Of a stretch of DNA of 64,000 nucleotides, positions 32,650 through 40,187 are shown piece by piece. The position numbers were made by a program, and so were the translations under genes. Origin of the DNA: Nitrospira sp. (GTDB lineage: Bacteria > Nitrospirota > Thermodesulfovibrionia > Thermodesulfovibrionales > Dissulfurispiraceae); the NCBI GenBank assembly GCA_002634385.1, contig NSJL01000020.1, forward strand, positions 1 through 64,000, written 5' to 3'. The first letter of the stretch is position 1; every line of letters starts with the position of its first letter. The notes beneath the pieces were generated by a model. That model saw nothing but the letters and a program-made list of their open reading frames with translations, did no database searches and was not told the origin of the DNA.

Positions 32650-32699
32650 TCCCCCCTTTCCTGACGAATAGATTAGGAAATCTCAAACTTTCGGTATAC

Positions 32700-32728
32700 A
32701 CAATAACAGGAAGGCTTATATTTGTCAA
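32700..32728 (-). promoter_or_regulatory. Promoter of the HU gene
   Basis: Minus strand: TTGACA (32728-32723), 17-nt spacer, TATTGT (32705-32700). Confidence 0.75.
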
Positions 32729-32780
32729 GTGGAAAAGTGCGGATTTTCCGGCATTTTCCCGGCACTCCCCCCCGCATACG

Positions 32781-34625
32781 TCAGTGGGCTTCCGCCCAGT
32801 TCCTGCCCCATCCGATGTCGACCTTCAGCGGTACGGAAAGGGAGAGGGAGTTTTCCATTTCATGCCGTATCATTGCCGAGACTGCCTCCCGTTCATGTTC
32901 GGGGGCTTCAAAAAGGAGCTCATCGTGGATCTGGAGCGTCATCCGTGTGGAGAAGCCTTCCTCCCTGAGTCTCTTTGCGATGCGGATCATCGCGATCTTG
33001 ATGAGGTCGGCGGCAGTCCCCTGGATGGGGGTGTTGATTGCCAGCCTTTCTGCTTGTTGCCGTACATTTGCGTTGGAGTTCCCTATCTCGGGGAGCGGCC
33101 GTGTCCTCCCCAGCAGGGTGGAGGCGTATCCTGTCTGCTGCACCGCTTTTATGGCGGTATCGATGTAATTCCTCACCCCGGGATGCTGCGCGAAATACCG
33201 CTCGATATAGGCAGCGGCCTCACGGGGGGGTATGCCGAGGGCTTCGGAGAGCCCGTACGGGCTCATCCCGTACACCACCCCGAAATTCACCACCTTTGCT
33301 ATCCTCCTCATCTCGGCATTCACTCCCTCCGGGGGAACGCCGAATAATTCGGAAGCGGTGCGCGCATGGATGTCGCTGTTCCTGCTAAAGGCGTCGATCA
33401 GGCCCCTGTCACCGCTCATGTGGGCCAGGATGCGCAGCTCGATCTGTGAGTAGTCTGCGGAGATGAGAGCGTGGCCCTCGTCCGCGATGAATGTTTCCCT
33501 GATCCGGGCACCCCACTCCCCGCGGACAGGGATATTCTGGAGGTTCGGCTCGCTGCTGCTGAGCCTTCCGGTAGCGGTGACGGTCTGGTTAAAGGAAGTG
33601 TGTATCCTGCCCGTTTTCCTGTTGAGGAGTTTCGGCAGGGCATCCGCGTAGGTTGTCTTCAGCTTGTACAGGGTCCGGTAGTTGAGAACCTCCCCGGGAA
33701 GCTCATGCGTTTTTGCCAGCTCTTCCAGGACGTCCATGCCTGTCGAGTACCCCGTCTTCGTTCTTTTTCCCGGTCTGAGGCCGAGATTTTCGAAGAGCAC
33801 CTTGCCGAGCTGCTTCGGGGAGTTGATATTGAAGGGTTCCCCGGCAAGGATGTAAATCCTGGCCTCGATGCTGCCGAGCTCCCTCTCCAGCTCCTGCGAT
33901 AGCTTCTCCAGTTTCCCGGTATCGATCCTCATCCCGGTCTCTTCCATATCGATAAGAACGGAAAGGAGGGGCATTTCGATCTCGAAATACAGCCTCTCCA
34001 GTCCCCTCTCCCTGAGCAAAGGGAAGAGGATGTCCCGGAGCTCCATCGCCAGCTCTGCGTCTTCGGCAGCATACGAGGTGGCCTCTTCCAGCGGGACCTC
34101 CGCAAAGGACCTCTCCTTCCCGGCAACCTCGGTGTACGCCTTTTTCCGGTGGGACAGGTACTCCATGGAAACGTCCTCGAGGCTGTGGCCCGGCTTGTTG
34201 GGATTCAGCAGGTAGGATGCCAGCATGGTGTCGTAGAGAACGCCTTGTACCCGGATGTCCTCCTTCCGGAGGATGAGGATATCGTACTTCAGGTTATGCC
34301 CGATCTTGGCGACGGAAGCGTCCTCGAGCACACCCTTCAGAAGGGGCAGCGCTTCCGGGAGATTGGTGCCGGAGAGGTGGCGCACCGGGATATAGTAGGC
34401 ACGGCCTCTTTCCCTGCACAGGGCGATGCCGACCACCCTGTCGGACAGCGGATCGGTCCCGGTGGCCTCGACATCGAAAGCCAGCTCCCGGAGGGTGTAC
34501 TCCGCAGGTGGCACAGGTTTACTTCCCGGGGAGGAAACAGGGAGGTCGTCCCTTGCTTCTTTCCCGCTTTCCTCTTTCTTTTTTTCGTCGAAAAGCGAAT
34601 ATTGCTCCACTCTCTTGCGCCTCAT
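32781..34625 (-). CDS. polA: DNA polymerase I, 3'-5' exonuclease and polymerase domains only (split polA)
   Basis: 614 aa Klenow-like enzyme without a 5'-nuclease domain. Proofreading residues are intact: LAFDVEATGTDPL (Exo I), GHNLKYDIL (Exo II), SYAAEDAELAM (Exo III). Polymerase motifs A (SADYSQIELRILAH), B (RRIAKVVNFGVVYGMSPYGL) and C (QIHDELLFEAP) are complete. The first 40 residues are not part of the usual fold: residues 8-12 (QYSLF) match the beta-clamp-binding pattern and the rest is a charged, Pro-rich linker. The 5'-nuclease is a separate gene at 37930-38871. A hairpin element starts 21 bp upstream. Confidence 0.95.
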   Translation of the reverse strand: MRRKRVEQYSLFDEKKKEESGKEARDDLPVSSPGSKPVPPAEYTLRELAFDVEATGTDPLSDRVVGIALCRERGRAYYIPVRHLSGTNLPEALPLLKGVLEDASVAKIGHNLKYDILILRKEDIRVQGVLYDTMLASYLLNPNKPGHSLEDVSMEYLSHRKKAYTEVAGKERSFAEVPLEEATSYAAEDAELAMELRDILFPLLRERGLERLYFEIEMPLLSVLIDMEETGMRIDTGKLEKLSQELERELGSIEARIYILAGEPFNINSPKQLGKVLFENLGLRPGKRTKTGYSTGMDVLEELAKTHELPGEVLNYRTLYKLKTTYADALPKLLNRKTGRIHTSFNQTVTATGRLSSSEPNLQNIPVRGEWGARIRETFIADEGHALISADYSQIELRILAHMSGDRGLIDAFSRNSDIHARTASELFGVPPEGVNAEMRRIAKVVNFGVVYGMSPYGLSEALGIPPREAAAYIERYFAQHPGVRNYIDTAIKAVQQTGYASTLLGRTRPLPEIGNSNANVRQQAERLAINTPIQGTAADLIKIAMIRIAKRLREEGFSTRMTLQIHDELLFEAPEHEREAVSAMIRHEMENSLSLSVPLKVDIGWGRNWAEAH

Positions 34626-34645
34626 AGATATTCTTTAGTTTACCA

Positions 34646-34786
34646 GAAAAGAACAGGTAGAGAATAAGACAGGTAGAGGTAAAGGTAGAAGTAGAGAGTA
34701 AGACAGAAAAAAGCTGAAGGACAGTTTGTTTTTATCTTTTTCTCTACCTCTACCTTTACCTCTACCTGTCTTTTCTTACCCTCTTC
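34646..34786. repeat. Palindromic element D (purine arm / pyrimidine arm)
   Basis: The left arm carries two AGACAGGTAGAG-type units with GGTAAA/GGTAGA hexamers and AGAGTAAGACAG. The right arm has TCTCTACCTCTACC, TTTACC and CTACCTGTC. It fills nearly the whole gap between the PilZ gene, whose stop it overlaps, and the polA start. Hexamer content matches element A. Confidence 0.8.
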
Positions 34787-36803
34787 TTATGGACAGGAGA
34801 AGCTCAGCCGCCTTGATATGGTTCATGGAGAAAGGAGTATCCAGATAGCGCGTATACCTGTTCGGATCAAGGGACTCATCTCTCAGGAAGGGACGGACAT
34901 ACTGAATGGCGTGATCGACCATCCTGCGGTGCAGCGAGGGGGTGGAAAGAAACGAGGGAAAATCCACTATGTGGTTCTTCATGAGCTGATAGAGGTCCTT
35001 TTGCTCGTAATCGAAGAGACTGGAGGCGCTCAGTGTCGCGATGATCTTCCCCTCGTAGTGGTCCCATAGACGCATGAAGGCCTTATGGTGAAAGCGCGGC
35101 AGCCTGTCGATACCTTTGAAGATGACGAGATCGAAATTGGTGAAGAATTCGAAATAGAGCTCTTCATCGGTGATGTTGCCGCAGGGAATGACACAGGCGA
35201 TAGTGGAGTTCAGTCCGAAAGCGTCGATGCCGAAGAGCCTGTTCAGGATGAAATGCGCATACGCTTCGTCGTCGTACCGGACGACCATCCTCCTGCCCTT
35301 GAGCAGGTGAAAATTCCTGAAGGTTTTCAGGAGATACTCGAAATGTGCCTCTCCCGGCAGATACGATTCCAGCCTGAAAACGGAGGAGGGAGGGGCGACG
35401 GGCTTGATGCTCTCCCGGATTCCCATCTCGTGCAATACGCTGTTCGCTTCCATGACGCAGTCGTTGATGAAGTCCAGGCTCTTTCTCTCGTCCATGCCGG
35501 TCCGTTTCAGCCGTGCCATGAGGATGGTGCCGCTCTCCCTGTCCCTTTCGATGATAAAGAGCGCGGCGAGGGCGGTAAGATACATGACAAAGGAGTAAAG
35601 CAGCTTGTTTTTCGTGACGGTAATCTTCATTCCCTTATCAAGGGTGTAGTGGGGATTAAGAAGGAGATAGCCGAGGACGTACCCGTCGAGCACTGCGGTG
35701 AAAGCCCCCACCACTTTTTCGAAATAGGTCTTGTTGACATGGATGAGATCGGTGCCGAAAAGGAGCCTTTCGTAGGTGCGGGAAACCTCGGAGTAGAGAC
35801 GCGAGGGGGAGGTGTAATAGCTGTGCAGGTCCATGACGCTGTTCTTCATGAGGATCTTCAGCCCGCAGGCCTCGAGGGAGAGCAGGGAGCTCCCCTCTCC
35901 CCACTCGTTCTTGTAGCCGAAGAAAGGGGAAAGCCTCTTGAGGAAAACGGTCTTGAGGGTGGTGAAAAGATGATAGTTCCTGAACCCGGGAAGGGAAACC
36001 TCGACGCGTGCCCTGTTCCGTTTTATGAACTCGCCGGAAATGCGCTTCACCGCATCGAGTCCGAGCCGGGCGATGATGCAATCGATATCGGAGGAGTTGA
36101 TGTCGGATACTCCCTTGCTGCCCGCGGAGCGGACGAGGAGATCCTCCTTGAGGTCGGGAAAGATCGTCGCGTCGGCCGCTTCCGGTGCGGTGTCCTGTAC
36201 TGTCCCCGTGCTCTTTTTCTCTTTTTCCCTTTCCTTCTCTTTTTCCTCGCTCCATTTCCGGTGCACTTCGCTGATTTCGAGGATATACAGTTTCAGCCTG
36301 TCCACTTTCGTTTCGTGGCTTTCCAATTCTGCCATGAGATTGGTAAGGGGAGTCAGGAAGTCGTGTTGCTTGTAGCGCGAAATTTCGTAGTAGGAAAGAG
36401 TGCCTGCGGGGACCGGATCCTCCTCCACAAGGCGCTTCGGATTCTGCCGTATATAGGAGCCCGTATCAAAGGCATCGGTGAGGCGCAGTCCGATGGCGGC
36501 GTCGTTCTGCCAGACGACTTCGGCAGACAGGGGCTTGTGCGCAGTGGAGAGGGAGACCGGCGCATTGCTGCATTTCACTTTCTCCTGCTTCGCTATCTTC
36601 GCTCCCTCCCTGCTCATCTCGGTGACGAGGCCCAGGTCCCCCGCGGAGATCTCTTCGATGCGGTAGCGCAGGTCCTTTCTCCTGTTGAGCACATTCTTAT
36701 CGGAGACTGTCTTCGGGGCAGGGGCCTCCCGGGACGGCTCTTTCTTCGCCGGTCGTGCGGGAGCGGGCTTCGATTTTTTGGGAAACAGATCAAAAAAACC
36801 CAC
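34776..36803 (-). CDS. PilZ-like signalling protein with HDOD-like and unknown C-terminal regions
   Basis: 675 aa from a GTG at 36803 with AAGGAGA upstream. Residues 1-40 are Lys/Pro/Ala-rich. A PilZ-like domain follows (NRRKDLRYR, then EMSREGAKI in place of the usual D/N-x-S-x-x-G), so c-di-GMP binding is possible but not certain. After a Glu/Lys-rich coil (about 185-205), SSDIDCIIARLGLDAVKRI and the helices after it recall the HDOD domain. The last 200 residues (ELYFEFFTNFDLVIFKGIDRLP, KIIATLSASSLFDYEQKDLYQLM) faintly resemble an AAA+ sensor half without Walker motifs. Own promoter; interrupts the split polA pair. Confidence 0.65.
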   Translation of the reverse strand: MGFFDLFPKKSKPAPARPAKKEPSREAPAPKTVSDKNVLNRRKDLRYRIEEISAGDLGLVTEMSREGAKIAKQEKVKCSNAPVSLSTAHKPLSAEVVWQNDAAIGLRLTDAFDTGSYIRQNPKRLVEEDPVPAGTLSYYEISRYKQHDFLTPLTNLMAELESHETKVDRLKLYILEISEVHRKWSEEKEKEREKEKKSTGTVQDTAPEAADATIFPDLKEDLLVRSAGSKGVSDINSSDIDCIIARLGLDAVKRISGEFIKRNRARVEVSLPGFRNYHLFTTLKTVFLKRLSPFFGYKNEWGEGSSLLSLEACGLKILMKNSVMDLHSYYTSPSRLYSEVSRTYERLLFGTDLIHVNKTYFEKVVGAFTAVLDGYVLGYLLLNPHYTLDKGMKITVTKNKLLYSFVMYLTALAALFIIERDRESGTILMARLKRTGMDERKSLDFINDCVMEANSVLHEMGIRESIKPVAPPSSVFRLESYLPGEAHFEYLLKTFRNFHLLKGRRMVVRYDDEAYAHFILNRLFGIDAFGLNSTIACVIPCGNITDEELYFEFFTNFDLVIFKGIDRLPRFHHKAFMRLWDHYEGKIIATLSASSLFDYEQKDLYQLMKNHIVDFPSFLSTPSLHRRMVDHAIQYVRPFLRDESLDPNRYTRYLDTPFSMNHIKAAELLLSIRRG

Positions 36804-36829
36804 GGCAGAATCTCCTTTCCTGAAGAAAC

Positions 36830-36858
36830 ACTTTATCTATTTTACTCCTTCTTGTCAA
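36830..36858 (-). promoter_or_regulatory. Promoter of the PilZ-like gene (possibly also of polA)
   Basis: Minus strand: TTGACA (36858-36853), 17-nt spacer, TAAAGT (36835-36830). Confidence 0.7.
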
Positions 36859-36907
36859 TAGGAGGTAAAAACTCCGAATACTCCTCTCCGGCTCCCCCTG
36901 TCGTTTC

Positions 36908-36916
36908 TGTTACAAT
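36908..36916 (+). promoter_or_regulatory. Extended -10 promoter of the dehydrogenase gene
   Basis: TGT-TACAAT, about 43 nt before the ATG at 36959. It lies back to back with the PilZ-gene promoter. Confidence 0.45.
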
Positions 36917-36958
36917 GAAAGGAGCCGGCAGTGAAAAGTTCGCAAGAGGAGTCTATTC

Positions 36959-37912
36959 ATGAAAGCAGTCTGCTTTGACGGCTCGCTTACGGTATGCGAG
37001 AGGGAGAAACCCCGGCGGAAGAGAGGCGAGATGCTGATCCGGGTTGCCGTTGCGGGTATCTGCAATACGGACCATGAGATCACGCGCGGGTATATCCCCG
37101 GATTCAGCGGAATCCTGGGGCACGAATTCTTCGGATACGTGGAAGAGGCGGACGATGCCGCTCTCGCCGGAAGGAGGGTTACCGCGGAAATCAACAATGC
37201 ATGCAGGAGCTGCGAATTCTGCAACAGGGGTCTGGGGAGGCATTGCGGAAGCAGGAGTGTCCTGGGAATTGTCGGCCGCGACGGCGCCATGGCCGAATAT
37301 GTGGCTGTTCCACAGGAGAATGTGCTTGAGATCCCTCCGGCTATCCCCGACTCCCGCGCCCTCTTTATCGAGCCCCTTGCCGCAGCCATGGAAATCCTCG
37401 AACAGGTGGAAATCGGAAAGGAGCATTCCGTGCTGCTCCTCGGGGATGGGAAGCTTGCCCTTCTCATCGCGCTGGTGATGAATACCACCGGGTGCGATCT
37501 GACCGTTGTGGGAAAGCACGCCTGCAAACTCGCCCTCCTTGAGGAGCGGGGGATCAGGACTGTCCTGCTGGGCTCCTTTCAGAAGGGCTGCTATGATCGC
37601 GTTATCGAGGCTTCGGGGAGTCCTTCCGCCTTCGATCTCGGGCTTTCCTGCATAAAACCGAGGGGGACCTTCGTGCTCAAGAGCACCTATTCCGGGGGAT
37701 TCTTTTTCAATCCCTCGTCCCTTGTGGTGAACGAGATCACCCTGGTGGGCTCCCGGTGCGGGCGGTTCGAAGATGCGGTGCAGTTTCTTGAACAGCACGC
37801 TCCCCCCCTCGAGAAGATGATCAGCCGGGAATACCCCCTCGAAGAGGCCATCGCCGCCTTCGCTTATTCGGAGCGGCCCGATTCGCTGAAAGTGGTGCTG
37901 CGGATCGGCTGA
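36959..37912 (+). CDS. Zinc-dependent alcohol dehydrogenase-like (MDR) protein
   Basis: 317 aa, somewhat short for the family (340-380). Catalytic zinc ligands are suggested by the Cys in GICNTDHE and by GHEFFGYV; the structural zinc site is CRSCEFCNRGLGRHC. The Rossmann motif is altered (LLLGDGKLALLIALV instead of GxGxxG). ASGSPSAFDLGLSCIKPRGTFVLKSTY is typical. Substrate unknown. AGAGGAG lies 7 nt before the ATG. It is the only plus-strand gene between the two halves of the split polA. Confidence 0.87.
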   Translation: MKAVCFDGSLTVCEREKPRRKRGEMLIRVAVAGICNTDHEITRGYIPGFSGILGHEFFGYVEEADDAALAGRRVTAEINNACRSCEFCNRGLGRHCGSRSVLGIVGRDGAMAEYVAVPQENVLEIPPAIPDSRALFIEPLAAAMEILEQVEIGKEHSVLLLGDGKLALLIALVMNTTGCDLTVVGKHACKLALLEERGIRTVLLGSFQKGCYDRVIEASGSPSAFDLGLSCIKPRGTFVLKSTYSGGFFFNPSSLVVNEITLVGSRCGRFEDAVQFLEQHAPPLEKMISREYPLEEAIAAFAYSERPDSLKVVLRIG

Positions 37913-37929
37913 GCGGAAGAGGGGACTCT

Positions 37930-38871
37930 TTACCCTCCCTCCTCCCGCCGGTCCTCCCCCTTCAGGAATGCCAGCAGGCGCTCCCTTTCGGTAATCGTAC
38001 CGTATTCGCCCCTCGGCTGATAGCCATGAGAGGGGATAAGGCGTATGAAGCTCTTGAATTCGAATTCGGAGAACAGGGCGAGGAGCGAGGGCCAGTCGGG
38101 CTCGGCGAGGGCCAGGTCTCTCAGGTTCGCCTCCACAGGAACGGAGGTATCGATGGTGGCGAGAACCCTGCTCAACTCGATGTTTTCTTTTCCCTCTTGT
38201 ACCAGTCTTCTCAAGCGCTCGTTCCTGATCCGCTCGGGATGGGAGAGGAGCTCATCGAGGCTGCCTGCCTCCTGGAGGAGTTCCTTTGCCGTCTTCTCGC
38301 CGATCCCCTTTACCCCCGGTATGTTGTCGATGGCATCCCCGGTAAGGGCCATTACCTCGGGAATCCTTTCGGGGGGGAGCCCGAACCTCTCCACCACCTG
38401 CTTCGCGTCGATAACAATGTCTTTCATGGGATCGTATATCCGTATCCGGGAATCGACCGCCTGCATCATGTCCTTGTCTCCGGTGACGATGAAGACTTCG
38501 GCGCCCTGGGCTGCGGCTTTCCGTGCAAGGGTGCAGATGATGTCGTCGGCCTCATAGCCGGGAAGCTCGAAGGAGGAGATGCGGAACGCGTGCACGATCT
38601 CCTTGATAAAAGGGATCTGGACCGACAGGTCATGGGGCATTTCGGGTCTTTGGGCCTTGTATTCTTCATATATCCTGTGTCTTTCGGTGGGGGAGGGGGA
38701 GTCGAAGGCGAGGGCGATGGCGTCGGGCTTCCTTTCCCTGATGATCCTGAGGAGCATGGAAGTGAACCCGTACAGGGCATTGGTGGGGAACCCCTTTGAA
38801 TTGGAAAGCCCCCTGATGGCGTGGTACGCCCGGTAGTAATAGGAGTTGCCGTCGATGAGATAGACATTCAT
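37930..38871 (-). CDS. 5'-3' exonuclease / flap endonuclease (detached N-terminal domain of DNA polymerase I)
   Basis: 313 aa. Acidic metal-site motifs are complete: LIDGNSYYYRAYHA, ALAFDSP, GYEADDIICTLA, IVTGDKDMMQ and LTGDAIDNIPGVKGIGEKTA with the helix-hairpin-helix. It should remove RNA primers and flaps ahead of the polymerase. After the FEFKSFIRLIP end of the nuclease, the chain continues with EYGTITERERLLAFLKG, which matches the first strand and helix of the 3'-5' exonuclease domain in full-length Pol I. That leftover indicates fission of an ancestral polA. The ATG follows TATAAT by 6 nt with no ribosome-binding site. Confidence 0.93.
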   Translation of the reverse strand: MNVYLIDGNSYYYRAYHAIRGLSNSKGFPTNALYGFTSMLLRIIRERKPDAIALAFDSPSPTERHRIYEEYKAQRPEMPHDLSVQIPFIKEIVHAFRISSFELPGYEADDIICTLARKAAAQGAEVFIVTGDKDMMQAVDSRIRIYDPMKDIVIDAKQVVERFGLPPERIPEVMALTGDAIDNIPGVKGIGEKTAKELLQEAGSLDELLSHPERIRNERLRRLVQEGKENIELSRVLATIDTSVPVEANLRDLALAEPDWPSLLALFSEFEFKSFIRLIPSHGYQPRGEYGTITERERLLAFLKGEDRREEGG

Positions 38872-38886
38872 CTATTGATTATACCA
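38872..38886 (-). promoter_or_regulatory. Extended -10 promoter, predicted leaderless start
   Basis: Minus strand: TGG-TATAAT (38886-38878), then CAATAG and the ATG of the 5'-nuclease gene. Confidence 0.6.
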
Positions 38887-39173
38887 GAGCCGCTTTCCGG
38901 CGAGGGTTTTTCCTATTGTATTCCTCCGCGTTCCCTGTGTCCTCTATGGTGAAGGGAAAGGGGCGGCGTAAATTGCGCAAACCCTTTAAATATGGTAATA
39001 TACACATTGAACAAATTCAAAAGGGGTGTCCTGTTCCGTACCCCTGCCGGAATGAGAGCCGGAAGGTGAGTGTTTTCTGCTTTTACCGGGGCAAGTAATC
39101 CTGAATTCCTCAGCGCTTTGGGATAAAAATCAAACAATAACCATACACAAGGAATACGGACAAGAGAGCAACA
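38887..39173. other. Intergenic region between divergent genes
   Basis: At 38921-38953 there is a degraded copy of the right end of element B (CTCCGCG...CCTCT.TGGTGAA). The rest is AT-richer than the genes around it and shows no credible gene. AAGAGAG lies 5-6 nt before the ROK start. Confidence 0.5.
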
Positions 39174-40109
39174 ATGACGAAGAGGTATGTGATCGGAGTT
39201 GACCTCGGAGGGACCAATATCAGGGCATCCCTGATCACCTCCGAAAATGAGGTAGTGGAAAAGATGAAGGAGCCCACCGGGAAGGACCCCCTTGCGGTGC
39301 TCCACAAGCTGCTGGATTCCCTCTATGCTCCCCGAGCGGAAGAGATCGGCGGGATCGGCATCGCCGTAGCGGGCTTGGTGGACAGGGAAAACGGAGGGGT
39401 GTTCGTATCCCCTAACATCCCGGCGCTGAACGGGGTGAACCTGGCCGCGGAGCTGGAGGAGAAATACGCTACCTGCATCGCCGTGGAGAACGACGCCAAT
39501 GCCGCCGCTTATGGCGAAAAGGTTGCGGGTGCGGGAAGGAATATCGGGAACTTCGTCATGATCACCCTCGGGACGGGAATCGGGGGAGGGATTGTAATAC
39601 GGAACGAGCTGCTGCCGGTTGCTGCAGAGATCGGGCACATGAGCATCAACGTCGACGGGCGTCCCTGCCCCTGCGGGAATGTGGGCTGCCTGGAGCTGTA
39701 CGCATCGGCGACCGCTATTATCGGGAATGCCGTTGCGGAGCTGGAAAGGGGCACCACCAGCATCCTGAAGGAGCTTTACAACGGCAATTTCTACAAGATC
39801 TCCGCGGAAGACATTTACCGGGGCGCCCTTGAAGGAGATCCCCTTTCCCGGACCATTCTGCGGGAAGCGGGGAAGAGCCTCGGGATCGGGATCGCCAGCA
39901 TGATAAATTTATTCAGTCCCGACGCCGTCATCCTGACCGGGGGGCTGATCGGCGCATGGAACATCTATGTGGACGCGGCCATAAAAGAGGCGGCGAAGAG
40001 GGCCATGAAGGAGCTGTACGGTAGAGTAAAAATCATCCCCTCGTCATTGGGAGACGACGCCGGCATGATCGGTGCCGCCCGCCTCGTTCCTCATCCCTGT
40101 ACGAAATGA
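39174..40109 (+). CDS. ROK-family sugar kinase (glucokinase-like)
   Basis: 311 aa. ATP-binding phosphate loop VIGVDLGGTNIRASL, catalytic Asp in VENDANAAAYGE, phosphate 2 GTGIGGGIV, sugar-binding EIGHMSI, and the ROK zinc motif CPCGNVGCLE. Adenosine motif AVILTGGLIGAW. Likely phosphorylates glucose or another hexose with ATP. It stands 78 bp before lepA. Confidence 0.93.
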   Translation: MTKRYVIGVDLGGTNIRASLITSENEVVEKMKEPTGKDPLAVLHKLLDSLYAPRAEEIGGIGIAVAGLVDRENGGVFVSPNIPALNGVNLAAELEEKYATCIAVENDANAAAYGEKVAGAGRNIGNFVMITLGTGIGGGIVIRNELLPVAAEIGHMSINVDGRPCPCGNVGCLELYASATAIIGNAVAELERGTTSILKELYNGNFYKISAEDIYRGALEGDPLSRTILREAGKSLGIGIASMINLFSPDAVILTGGLIGAWNIYVDAAIKEAAKRAMKELYGRVKIIPSSLGDDAGMIGAARLVPHPCTK

Positions 40110-40187
40110 AGACGGCGCGTCCCCTCGCGCAGTACGGGAGAGACTTCCCGCTGGTACTGCCCGGGGGTGCTGCCGCGGAGTAGCGCT

